Source: Bacteroidales bacterium
GTDB lineage: Bacteria; Bacteroidota; Bacteroidia; Bacteroidales; UBA3824
Length of the DNA stretch: 50,806 bases
NCBI GenBank assembly: GCA_017544805.1
Contig: JAFYDK010000072.1
Coordinates: forward strand, 1-50,806
Direction: 5' to 3'
Shown here: positions 41,916 through 49,715 of the stretch, in pieces
How the letters are laid out: each line of letters starts with the position of its first letter
How positions within the stretch are numbered: the first letter of the stretch is position 1
Notes under the pieces: generated by a model
Database searches by the model: none
Seen by the model: the letters and a program-made list of their open reading frames with translations, nothing else
Told to the model about the DNA's origin: nothing
Program-made: the position numbers and the translations under genes

Positions 41916-42710
41916 GTGGACACTAATTTTAACACTGCGATTGCGCTTTTGCGCAGCGGAAAAACCGAAGAAGGACTTCAATTGCTTGAAACTTCCGAGG
42001 GTTCTCAAGAGAAAAAAAATATTGCGAAAGCCGAAATTTCTTATTATAAAAGTGAACTCAAAAATGCGATGTTTTGGGACGAACATTCTCTTGCCGCTGA
42101 TAGTCAGTGGTACGACCCTTTGATTGTTGTTCAACATTTGCGTGCATACGTTTTGGCAGCCAAAGAGTTAGAATGTATCAGCAGGGCAAAAGAGTTTTTG
42201 GATTATTATATCAACGAAAAAAGAAAAGAATACGACGTGGTCGGTTTGCGTCCGTTCATCAATATTTATGAAAATGCGATGCTACGTTTGGACGGTAAAA
42301 AAGGCACGGACGAACCTTTGAAAATAAAAATCATAACGGAAAAATTTTCAAGCAATTCGGCGGAAATTTCAATCGGAAATTCTTCCACTAAAGAAAAAGC
42401 AAACACTATCAGCCATGCTCTTACAACAATGTGGAATACGGTTGAAACAGATTATGTATTAAACATTTACGAACAATATGCAGATTTTTTAACACTCGAC
42501 GACCATCATATTTGGGCAGCAAGAAATTATATTAAACTCCAAAAAAACGAAAACGCAGAAAAAGCAATTATGCGTTGCGTTAAAATTTGGAAACCGACAG
42601 AAAATTTCACCGTTTTACCCATGAAATTCTTTCTGTTTAAGGACATTGCAGCATTTTTAACGCCTAAAATGAAACTCGAAATACTTTCAACAAAGAAAAA
42701 TATTCAATAA
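41916..42710 (+). CDS. TPR-like cytoplasmic protein of unknown function
   Basis: I do not recognise a specific family. The 264-residue frame appears to use a GTG start at 41916, since the first in-frame ATG comes about 50 codons later and would remove a regular helical repeat (FNTAIALLRSGKTEEGLQLLETSEGSQ). The sequence is helical and repetitive in the TPR manner (DYVLNIYEQYADFLTLDDHHIWAARNYIKLQ), with no signal or membrane segment. It lies 8 bases before the LD-carboxypeptidase gene on the same strand and is probably co-transcribed. Confidence 0.7.
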   Translation: MDTNFNTAIALLRSGKTEEGLQLLETSEGSQEKKNIAKAEISYYKSELKNAMFWDEHSLAADSQWYDPLIVVQHLRAYVLAAKELECISRAKEFLDYYINEKRKEYDVVGLRPFINIYENAMLRLDGKKGTDEPLKIKIITEKFSSNSAEISIGNSSTKEKANTISHALTTMWNTVETDYVLNIYEQYADFLTLDDHHIWAARNYIKLQKNENAEKAIMRCVKIWKPTENFTVLPMKFFLFKDIAAFLTPKMKLEILSTKKNIQ

Positions 42711-42718
42711 ATTTTTTT

Positions 42719-43777
42719 ATGAAATACACCAATTTAATTTTATCAGCAGCACTTTTGACAGCACTTTCTGCGTGTCATAAAGATGATGAAGAAACGATTA
42801 TAAACGAAATTCATGTTGATACGACTATCGTTTATAATCCGAGTTTTATAATCGAAGACCAAGAGGAGGTAACATCAGATTTCAAACCTCAGTTTTTGAA
42901 CATCAAAGACAAGGTTGCAGTCTGTGCTTTAAGCAATTACGTGGAAGAAAGTGATGTTTCTTCAGGCATCGAAACATTAAAATCATGGGGGTTGGAAGTC
43001 ATTGAAGCCCCAAATCTCTATTCCAAAGACGGAAGATATGCCGGAAGTCTGAAAGAAAGAATCAACGGTTTTCAGGAAATAATTGACAATGAAGAAATTA
43101 AAGCCATTTTCTTTGCCCGCGGCGGATACGGAGCAGCGCAAGTTTTACCGTTTTTGGACTGGGAAAAATTCAAAAAAAGTCCCAAATGGATTATCGGTTA
43201 CAGCGACGTAACGGCCTTGCACATCACTTTGAACAATATGGGTTTTGAATCGGTTTTAGGTCCGATGATGAGAGGTTTCAACAACGATTCGGAAAGTAAC
43301 AAACGCCTAAAAAATATGCTCTTCGGCACTGAGGAAGAAATTTCAATCGCCACTAATTCCAATTGTATCAGCGGCAAAGCCTCGGGCAGACTCATCGGCG
43401 GCAATTTGTCAATAATTTATAGTCTTAGCGGTACGGCTTTTGACCTTAACACCAAAAATTCGATACTTTTTATTGAAGACACCGGCGAGGCTAACTACTC
43501 GGTAGACAGAATGTTATTAAACCTCAAGCAATCCGGCAAACTTGAAAATTTGAAAGGCGTTATAATCGGAGAATTTATCGGCGGAACGCAAGGCAACGAC
43601 CAACCACTGAATGAAATTTTTTCAAAATATTTTTCTCCGCTCAACGTGCCCGTCGTTTACGGCATTCCAAACGGTCATGACACTAAAAACTATCCTTTGA
43701 TTTTAGGTTCAAAAGTAACGATAGAGGTCAATGAAAATCAATCGAAAATAACTTTTGATAACAATCAAGCCATCTAA
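42719..43777 (+). CDS. LD-carboxypeptidase (peptidase S66 family) lipoprotein
   Basis: The 352-residue protein has a lipoprotein signal with lipobox LSAC (Cys19), so it is attached to a membrane. The S66 fold is clear: DKVAVCALSNYVEESDV, AIFFARGGYGAAQVLPFLDW, WIIGYSDVTALH with the nucleophile Ser, LFIEDTGEANYSVDRML with the catalytic Glu, and YGIPNGHDTKNYPLILGSKV with the His. Enzymes of this family release D-alanine from murein tetrapeptides; most are cytoplasmic, so the lipoprotein form suggests a periplasmic or surface role in wall recycling. It is followed by a strong terminator. Confidence 0.92.
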   Translation: MKYTNLILSAALLTALSACHKDDEETIINEIHVDTTIVYNPSFIIEDQEEVTSDFKPQFLNIKDKVAVCALSNYVEESDVSSGIETLKSWGLEVIEAPNLYSKDGRYAGSLKERINGFQEIIDNEEIKAIFFARGGYGAAQVLPFLDWEKFKKSPKWIIGYSDVTALHITLNNMGFESVLGPMMRGFNNDSESNKRLKNMLFGTEEEISIATNSNCISGKASGRLIGGNLSIIYSLSGTAFDLNTKNSILFIEDTGEANYSVDRMLLNLKQSGKLENLKGVIIGEFIGGTQGNDQPLNEIFSKYFSPLNVPVVYGIPNGHDTKNYPLILGSKVTIEVNENQSKITFDNNQAI

Positions 43778-43783
43778 TAAAAA

Positions 43784-43838
43784 AAAGGGTGTTAGAAAAA
43801 AATGTTTTTTCTCCTAACACCCTTTAATTTTTTTTCAC
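43784..43838. terminator. Bidirectional terminator between the LD-carboxypeptidase and lipoprotein genes
   Basis: AAAGGGTGTTAG pairs perfectly with CTAACACCCTTT, with an A/T inner stem and T-runs on both outer sides. Confidence 0.92.
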
Positions 43839-43845
43839 AAAATGA

Positions 43846-44325
43846 CTATTTAATTTTTTTCAAATTCACTTCGATTTTTTTATCGTTCTTATCAACCGTA
43901 AGTTTAAGATAATCGTATGAATCGCCAAGACGTTTAAGACTGCCGATATAATTAAAATCACTACCCTCAGCACGCATATAAAGCGCAGTATCATTTTCGA
44001 TTTTATAATCCGCCGAATAAGGCAACGTTACTTTGCCTTTCGAGAATTGTTTGATTAATTCCGATGCAATAGCTGAAGCATCAAGTATGGCTTTTTCTTT
44101 TTCAAACTGAACCGTTAAATCAAGTTGCGAAAATAACATCGAGGAAAACATATCCGAAGATATGCTGTTCTTAGCCTTCATTTCATCTTCCATTAAAGAA
44201 GTAAGCGGACTCATATCAATTTCATAACGCCCTTGAAGTTCCTCTTTAACGGAACTACCGCCATTAGAACAAGCACTGACAACAAAAATCAATGCACTAA
44301 TTAAAATTGTAAATAATCTTTTCAT
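43846..44325 (-). CDS. Small lipoprotein of unknown function
   Basis: The 159-residue protein has a lipoprotein signal with lipobox VSAC (Cys19) and no recognisable domain. The mature part alternates charged and hydrophobic residues (LQGRYEIDMSPLTSLMEDEMKAKNSI, LTVQFEKEKAILDASAIASELIKQF) and ends in beta-strand-like segments with Asp/Lys, as in small lipid-binding or lipocalin-like lipoproteins; that likeness is weak. It is 42 bases downstream of the nucleotidase gene on the same strand and may be co-transcribed. Confidence 0.82.
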   Translation of the reverse strand: MKRLFTILISALIFVVSACSNGGSSVKEELQGRYEIDMSPLTSLMEDEMKAKNSISSDMFSSMLFSQLDLTVQFEKEKAILDASAIASELIKQFSKGKVTLPYSADYKIENDTALYMRAEGSDFNYIGSLKRLGDSYDYLKLTVDKNDKKIEVNLKKIK

Positions 44326-44367
44326 ATTATTTCTTGATTTGTTGATACACCAAATTTTAATTCAAGA

Positions 44368-45798
44368 CTACTCCTGAACCACCAAAGTTCTATGAACATT
44401 GGAATAATCAAGCGGAGATTTGTCTTTAAGATATTCGATAAGACAATCAGCACTCGTTTTGTCAAGGATTTTGCCTTCACGGTTTTTCAAAAACGTAATC
44501 GAAACCACGTAATTGTTGCAAGCAAAGGAATATAATTTATTTTTTTTCAAAGGTTTGCCTCTCTCATCAAGAACCGATATATTCTTTACTTTTTTCGGAT
44601 CGTTTTTATCAACAATCAAAACGTAACTTACACCCGAAGTATAACATTCAATCATTTCATCGCTTTCACGACAATCCACAATCAATTGTTCGATTTCTGA
44701 ACCCCTCAATTTAAAAACAACCATTCTGTTGCCGAAAGGATCCAACATGAAAGCATCTTTCAAAGTAAAATCACCAGCCTCTTTTGAACTTAACCTTACA
44801 CCGCCACCGTTCTGAAGTACAATTTTCGTTTTGGAACCGTAACGCTGACCGTCAGAAACAAAAGCACCCATTGAAGTATAATCGTTAATCGGTTTAGCCA
44901 ATTTTCCGACAACCTGATTCAAATAAGGATTTTTAGAATATTCAGCAACAATATCCTCAAGTTTTTGACTGTGTTGAGTAGTCTCAAGAATGGAAATCAG
45001 TTTAGAGGATTTGCTTATAACCTTGCCGTCTTCAACAACAAAATCCACCAAAGTACAATATTGCATTTTGTTTTTGCTCTGAGTAATCAAAACACCGTTT
45101 ACAAAAGTGTTGGCAGGAACCAAAGTGTGAGTATGTCCGCCCAATATAGCATCCAACATAGGAAGATTTTGCGCTGAAATTTTGTCCTGATCTATACCGT
45201 TATGAGAAAGCAAAATCTCAATTTCACATTGTTTTCTTACAATGTCAGCATATTTTTCGGCAGCTTTCTGAGGATCGCTCCATATCAAGCCCCTAACATT
45301 ATCAGCCAAACAATCAGGAATGCCCCTTTGATTAATTTGCAAAATACCTATAACACCGACTTTAACGCCGTCAACCTCAAAAATTTTGTACGGATCAAGT
45401 TTGAAACCCATTGAATCCGGAACTGTAACATTAGCACAAAGATACGGAAAATTAGAACGTTCAGCTTGCTTTTTGAAACCCGAAATTTTAGCATCAAATT
45501 CATGATTTCCCAAAGCAGAGGCGTTTACCCCGAAAGCATTCATAACCTCAGTCATTGGTCTTGAAGGCTCTTCATACATATCGTTAACAGGATTTCCCGT
45601 GCGATTGTCTCCGGCACTCAAAACCAAAAGGTTAGGATTAAGAGCCCTTAATGAATCAATAACACCGCCTAATGCCGCAGCTCTGTCCAAATATGCGTGC
45701 ATATCATTAAGAGCCAAAACCTGAACGGTTTTTCTCTGCGCCTGAGTCTGCATAGCCGCCAAAAGCAGCAACGAAAATAATAAGTAAACTCTTTTCAT
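44368..45798 (-). CDS. Secreted 5'-nucleotidase / UshA-type metallophosphatase
   Basis: The start at 45798 (MKRVYLLFSLLLLAAMQTQAQ) gives 476 residues with a Sec signal. The metallophosphatase domain has VLALNDMHAYLD, VLSAGDNRTGNPVND, ALGNHEFDAKISG, EILLSHNGID and ILGGHTHTLVP, the metal-binding series of UshA. The C-terminal nucleotidase domain is at about 320-476 (LQNGGGVRLSSKEAGDFTLKDAFMLDPFGNRMVVFKLRGSEIEQL). It dephosphorylates extracellular nucleotides to nucleosides. Divergent from it, separated by promoters, lies a nucleoside permease gene. Confidence 0.93.
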   Translation of the reverse strand: MKRVYLLFSLLLLAAMQTQAQRKTVQVLALNDMHAYLDRAAALGGVIDSLRALNPNLLVLSAGDNRTGNPVNDMYEEPSRPMTEVMNAFGVNASALGNHEFDAKISGFKKQAERSNFPYLCANVTVPDSMGFKLDPYKIFEVDGVKVGVIGILQINQRGIPDCLADNVRGLIWSDPQKAAEKYADIVRKQCEIEILLSHNGIDQDKISAQNLPMLDAILGGHTHTLVPANTFVNGVLITQSKNKMQYCTLVDFVVEDGKVISKSSKLISILETTQHSQKLEDIVAEYSKNPYLNQVVGKLAKPINDYTSMGAFVSDGQRYGSKTKIVLQNGGGVRLSSKEAGDFTLKDAFMLDPFGNRMVVFKLRGSEIEQLIVDCRESDEMIECYTSGVSYVLIVDKNDPKKVKNISVLDERGKPLKKNKLYSFACNNYVVSITFLKNREGKILDKTSADCLIEYLKDKSPLDYSNVHRTLVVQE

Positions 45799-45831
45799 AT
45801 CAATTAATAACGTTATTAAAAATTTTTCTGA

Positions 45832-45862
45832 CAAATTTAGATTTTTTTTCGTTATCTGCAAA
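45832..45862 (-). promoter_or_regulatory. Promoter of the 5'-nucleotidase gene
   Basis: The minus strand has TTTG (45862-45859), 19 bases, TAAATTTG (45839-45832), a full consensus match, 34 bases before the start codon. Confidence 0.85.
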
Positions 45863-45890
45863 AAAACTTTTTTATCTAAAAAAACATTTC

Positions 45891-45898
45891 TAAATTTG
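45891..45898 (+). promoter_or_regulatory. -7 box before the nucleoside permease gene
   Basis: TAAATTTG, identical to the nucleotidase -7 box on the other strand, lies 30 bases before the permease start. The -33 region has only a T-rich match near 45868, so the promoter is likely weaker. Confidence 0.55.
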
Positions 45899-45927
45899 CT
45901 ATACCATTACTTTAATTGTAACTACAA

Positions 45928-47169
45928 ATGAAAATAAAATTAGCGATAATGAATTTTCTCCAATTCGCTGTCTGGGGAGCATACCTGACTTCGATGGGAA
46001 CATTTCTGTCTCAAAACGGATTCGGAGATAAAATCGGAACTTTTTATGCGACACAAGGTATTGTGTCATTGTTTTTTCCGGCACTTTTAGGCATGGTGGC
46101 AGACAGATTTATTCAAGCGCAACGGCTCTACATTATCTGTCATCTTTTAAGTGCGATGAGTATGCTTTCTGCCGGATATTTCGGACTCGGTGAGATAAAT
46201 CTTCCGGCGATGTACACAAGTTTCTTTTTCGGAATAGGATTTTATATGGCAAGTCTTTCTCTGTCTTATTCCGTGGCTTACAATGCGTTGGACAAATCGG
46301 GAATGGATACGGTAAAAGATTTTCCACCGATAAGAGTTTGGGGAACAGTAGGTTTTATAGCAACAATGTGGACTGTGGATTTATTGAAATATCAAGATAG
46401 TGCCATGCAATTTGTAATTTCAGGACTCATCGGAATAGTTTTAGCACTTTATGCTAACATTATTCCTAAATGCGAAATCAAAGATACTTTAGAGAAAAAA
46501 TCTTTCGCTTCAATGCTCGGTCTTGACGCTTTTAAATTATTCAAAGACAAGAGAATGGCAATGTTTTTCATATTTTCGATGCTTTTGGGTGTTGCACTTC
46601 AAATCACTAACAGTTATGCAAATCCGTTTATAAGAAGTTTTGAAAATATTTCGGAATTTGCAGATACTTTCGGGGTAAAACACACTAACATTTTGATTTC
46701 GCTCTCACAAGTTTCGGAAACGTTATGTATTTTGTTGATACCGTTTTGTTTGAAACGTTTCGGAATAAAAAGAGTAATGCTTATCGCCATGACGGCATGG
46801 GTTTTAAGATTTTTGTTTTTCGGACTCGGAAATCCCGGCAGTGGTGTTTGGCTGTTTATTCTCAGCTGCATTGTTTACGGCGTTGCTTTTGACTTTTTCA
46901 ATGTTTCGGGTTCGCTTTTCGTTGACAAAGAAACCGATAAAAAAATACGCTCCTCGGCACAAGGTTTGTTTATGTTAATGACTAACGGTATCGGAGCAAC
47001 AATCGGTACATTAATCGCTCAACACATCGTAAACATAAATGTTTACTCTAAAACTCAAGCGATGGACATCTGGCAAGGTTGGCAAAATTCTTGGTTTATA
47101 TTTGCCGGATATGCCTTACTGATAACAATTTTGTTCGCAATTTTCTTCAAATACAAACACAAGGAATAA
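45928..47169 (+). CDS. Nucleoside:H+ symporter (NupG-like MFS transporter)
   Basis: The 413-residue protein has 12 membrane segments and the N-terminal signature of the NHS family, LAIMNFLQFAVWGAYLTSMGTFLS, then GTFYATQGIVSLFFPALLGMVADRF and IRVWGTVGFIATMW. E. coli NupG and XapB share this start and length. It probably brings nucleosides across the inner membrane with protons. It is divergent from the secreted 5'-nucleotidase and ends in a terminator. Confidence 0.93.
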   Translation: MKIKLAIMNFLQFAVWGAYLTSMGTFLSQNGFGDKIGTFYATQGIVSLFFPALLGMVADRFIQAQRLYIICHLLSAMSMLSAGYFGLGEINLPAMYTSFFFGIGFYMASLSLSYSVAYNALDKSGMDTVKDFPPIRVWGTVGFIATMWTVDLLKYQDSAMQFVISGLIGIVLALYANIIPKCEIKDTLEKKSFASMLGLDAFKLFKDKRMAMFFIFSMLLGVALQITNSYANPFIRSFENISEFADTFGVKHTNILISLSQVSETLCILLIPFCLKRFGIKRVMLIAMTAWVLRFLFFGLGNPGSGVWLFILSCIVYGVAFDFFNVSGSLFVDKETDKKIRSSAQGLFMLMTNGIGATIGTLIAQHIVNINVYSKTQAMDIWQGWQNSWFIFAGYALLITILFAIFFKYKHKE

Positions 47170-47171
47170 AC

Positions 47172-47217
47172 AAAAAAAAAGAGGTTGTGCTTTTTTCCAA
47201 AGACAACCTCTTTTATT
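47172..47217. terminator. Bidirectional terminator between the permease and TonB receptor genes
   Basis: AAAAGAGGTTGT pairs with ACAACCTCTTTT, with A- and T-runs on both sides. It resembles the outer arm of the element at 32221-32335, which also reads AAAGAGGTTGTC. Confidence 0.9.
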
Positions 47218-47231
47218 ATTTTCTTTTTTTC

Positions 47232-49217
47232 TTAGAATTTCAATTTAACACCGGCAATAACTCTTGTTCCGGGCTGTTCGATAAACGAAAAGTCAGAATA
47301 TTTCTCGTTGAAAACATTAGTTACGTCCGTAAAAATTTCAAAACGGTTACGGATATATTTAACACCGCAATTCACAAGCGTATACGGCGGATTGTCTTCG
47401 CCTATGCGGTAGTTATAACTATATGAAAGATTGAAAAACAAATTTTTAACAAATTCAAAATCAGATGATAACACGATTTTATGTTTCAAATATTGCTGAG
47501 CATATCTTGATGCGATAATATCTTTTTCGTAAGAAGCATCAGCATCAATATAACAATACTGGAAATCGAGTCTATTAAGGAAAGAATTGTCAAAAATCTC
47601 CTTCGGCAAAAATGCTAAATCCAATTCTCCACCCAAATTCAACATCTTGAAATTACTTGAACGATAAGTTTTTCCATCCGCTTCATCAGCATAAATAACC
47701 CAATCGATCATATCCTTTTTGTTTGAAGCAAAAAGTCTTAATTCAGAAGAAAATCCGCTCTGACGGTATTTTGCACCCACACCGTAATCAATTGTTCTTT
47801 CGGGTTTTAAGTCAGAATTTCCTTGAATGTTAGCTGCCGAATAATACAAATCAGTATAAGTAGGCATTCTTAAAGCCGAATTTACATTAAGGAAAAATTT
47901 AAGTTTTTTATTCGGATTGTATGCAATGTCGGTACCCGGACACAAACGCCATTTTTCATCAAGCGAAGAATTGTAAACCGCCGGCAATGCAAGCGCAATA
48001 GTAAATTTATCAAAAATAAAATCATGCTCTGCAACAAGTACGATATTATTTCTATCAGCATAATTAGTATAAAAAATACCACTTTCAGCATCATGACCTT
48101 TGAGTTTTTCGACTTTTTCGGGAGCTAATTTTTCGCCTAATTTAGTAGAATAAATCTCCTCAGAACGAATCTCAGCGCCAATGCTTGAACGTCCAAAACG
48201 ACTTTTTGTCCAAAAATTAAGACCGTAACTCAAAACCTGAGATAAATGAAAATTTTCGCCCGCATGAGAATCTTTATGCCATTGATAATGGTCATAACGG
48301 CGGTCAGCAGAAAAAACAGGACTTATATGAACCGCACCCGCCTGAATATCAGCATTGACAGAAACCAAAAAATGTTCATTGCTTTCCCATTGATCTCTTG
48401 ATGCCGCATCGTAAAAAGTATTCGCCTCAAAAGGTTTGTAAGAATATCCCGCCTGAAAATCAGCAATAGTTTTTTTAGAACGGTAACTTGCCCTATAAAA
48501 CGCCCTTTTAAGATTGTAAGCAGAATTGTCGGTTGCGCCGTCGTCAGAGAGATAACCGATAGAAAGATTGTGAATCAAACGGTTAGGAGTTCCATTAGAA
48601 TTGAACCCGGCATTATGCGAAAGCGTTAAATTAGCATTAGAACCCCAAAGTCCATGATCACCGCCAAAAAGACTTACCGAACCTCTCGCTAAAGTTGAAT
48701 AACCGTTTTTTTGCGGGTCATCATCAACGGTAACAATATTTACAGTTCCGCAAAACGACTGCGTTGAAAAAACTCTCGCCGAAGGTCCGTCAAGAACTTC
48801 AATACGCTTGATGTCATCCTTTGAAACAGGAAAATCCGCGCTTAGATGTCCCGTATGCGGAGATGTAATGTTAATACCGTTCAACAGAATGGTAACTTGA
48901 TCATAACTTCCTCCCCTGAGTGAGATGTCCGTCTGAACTCCGCTTCCGCGTTGTCTGACATCAATTTTTGCCGCCGACCTCAACAATCCGTCAATCGTAT
49001 TGGCAGGCGAAAGCATAATTTGATTACGATCAATAATCGTAACTTGTTGAGGTGTCTGCTTTTGCGAAAGCGGAACACGTGTAGACAAAACTTTGATTTC
49101 GTCTAAATCTACATTTGCTGTACTGTCATCGGTTTGAGGGTTTTGACCCATTGCTGAGCCGGACAGAAACGCAACGATGGCCATAGTGCCGGTCATCATA
49201 GTTGTACGAAATTTCAT
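47232..49217 (-). CDS. TonB-dependent outer-membrane receptor (BtuB-like)
   Basis: The start at 49217 (MKFRTTMMTGTMAIVAF) gives 661 residues with a signal ending SAMGQ; the frame runs 19 codons further upstream. The plug domain (TRVPLSQKQTPQQVTIIDR, VRQRGSGVQTDISLRGGSYDQVTILLNGINI, RIEVLDGPSARVFSTQSFCGTVNIVT) is followed by a 22-strand barrel with TonB-receptor terminal pattern ending in Phe (VIAGVKLKF). Relatives take up cobalamin, haem, iron chelates or sugars. I find no cobalamin riboswitch upstream, so the ligand stays open. No adjacent SusD or ABC gene. Confidence 0.9.
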   Translation of the reverse strand: MKFRTTMMTGTMAIVAFLSGSAMGQNPQTDDSTANVDLDEIKVLSTRVPLSQKQTPQQVTIIDRNQIMLSPANTIDGLLRSAAKIDVRQRGSGVQTDISLRGGSYDQVTILLNGINITSPHTGHLSADFPVSKDDIKRIEVLDGPSARVFSTQSFCGTVNIVTVDDDPQKNGYSTLARGSVSLFGGDHGLWGSNANLTLSHNAGFNSNGTPNRLIHNLSIGYLSDDGATDNSAYNLKRAFYRASYRSKKTIADFQAGYSYKPFEANTFYDAASRDQWESNEHFLVSVNADIQAGAVHISPVFSADRRYDHYQWHKDSHAGENFHLSQVLSYGLNFWTKSRFGRSSIGAEIRSEEIYSTKLGEKLAPEKVEKLKGHDAESGIFYTNYADRNNIVLVAEHDFIFDKFTIALALPAVYNSSLDEKWRLCPGTDIAYNPNKKLKFFLNVNSALRMPTYTDLYYSAANIQGNSDLKPERTIDYGVGAKYRQSGFSSELRLFASNKKDMIDWVIYADEADGKTYRSSNFKMLNLGGELDLAFLPKEIFDNSFLNRLDFQYCYIDADASYEKDIIASRYAQQYLKHKIVLSSDFEFVKNLFFNLSYSYNYRIGEDNPPYTLVNCGVKYIRNRFEIFTDVTNVFNEKYSDFSFIEQPGTRVIAGVKLKF

Positions 49218-49487
49218 TTTCTTTAAAAAATTTTGTTTAATTAATAAAAGTATTTGTAAAATTTTCGAGTGCAAAGGTAGTATATTTTTTGTATCGTATT
49301 AATAGAATTGTATTAACAAAATATTATCTTTTTTATTTTGAAACTAATAAAAAAACATCATGTTATTACCAAAAAGTGTTATTAACTGATATTTTACGTA
49401 ATTTTATCTACGAAAAACGGTTTTTTATAAATTAATATTGCAAAAAGATTTTTTTTAGAAGCTGAAGAAAATTTTAACAAAAAAAAT
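49218..49487. other. AT-rich gap between the TonB receptor and the trp leader
   Basis: No gene is seen. The minus strand has a -7-like TACCTTTG (49279-49272) for the receptor but no -33 box at the right distance. The rest is A/T-rich with no clear structure. Confidence 0.5.
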
Positions 49488-49518
49488 TTTGTTCTTTCAA
49501 AAAAAGTTTTCAATTTTG
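49488..49518 (+). promoter_or_regulatory. Promoter of the trp leader and operon
   Basis: TTTG at 49488-49491, 19 bases, CAATTTTG at 49511-49518 (one mismatch to TAnnTTTG). The leader start codon is 25 bases further on. Confidence 0.7.
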
Positions 49519-49542
49519 CGACGTTAGCGAAATAGAACAAAT

Positions 49543-49608
49543 ATGAAGAATTTTTCTACATATAACAATTGGTGGTGGTGCTTACGGAATAAAAAATTCG
49601 TGAGTTAG
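49543..49608 (+). CDS. trpL: trp operon leader peptide with three adjacent Trp codons
   Basis: A 21-codon frame, too short for usual gene callers, begins at the ATG at 49543 and stops with TAG at 49606-49608. Codons 10-12 (49570-49578) are TGG TGG TGG, so the product contains NNWWWCLRN. It lies directly upstream of a terminator and trpB. A run of codons for the operon's end product in a short frame is the hallmark of a ribosome-stalling attenuator. The peptide itself probably has no function. Confidence 0.93.
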   Translation: MKNFSTYNNWWWCLRNKKFVS

Positions 49609-49682
49609 ATTGCCTTTGTAAAAAAAATTCCAAAAACTAAAAAAACAAAAAAGGTCTGCTACTCACGGCAGACCTTTTTTTG
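49599..49682 (+). promoter_or_regulatory. trp attenuator: terminator hairpin and antiterminator element
   Basis: A perfect terminator hairpin, AAAAAAGGTCTGC / GCAGACCTTTTTTT (stem 49653-49659 with 49668-49674), lies between the leader and trpB. Its loop ACTCACG (49661-49667) is exactly complementary to CGTGAGT at 49599-49605, which overlaps the last codons of the leader. A ribosome waiting at the Trp codons leaves CGTGAGT free to pair with the loop and block the terminator; a ribosome reaching the stop codon covers it and the terminator forms. The pairing is seen in the sequence; the mechanism is inferred. Confidence 0.87.
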
Positions 49683-49715
49683 TTGTTAGATAACAATCAG
49701 AAAAAAATTAAAAAA

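Noticed and set aside
49218..49487. Cobalamin riboswitch upstream of the BtuB-like receptor
   Set aside because: No B12-box-like conserved stretch and no compact paired core was seen; the gap is plain A/T-rich sequence.
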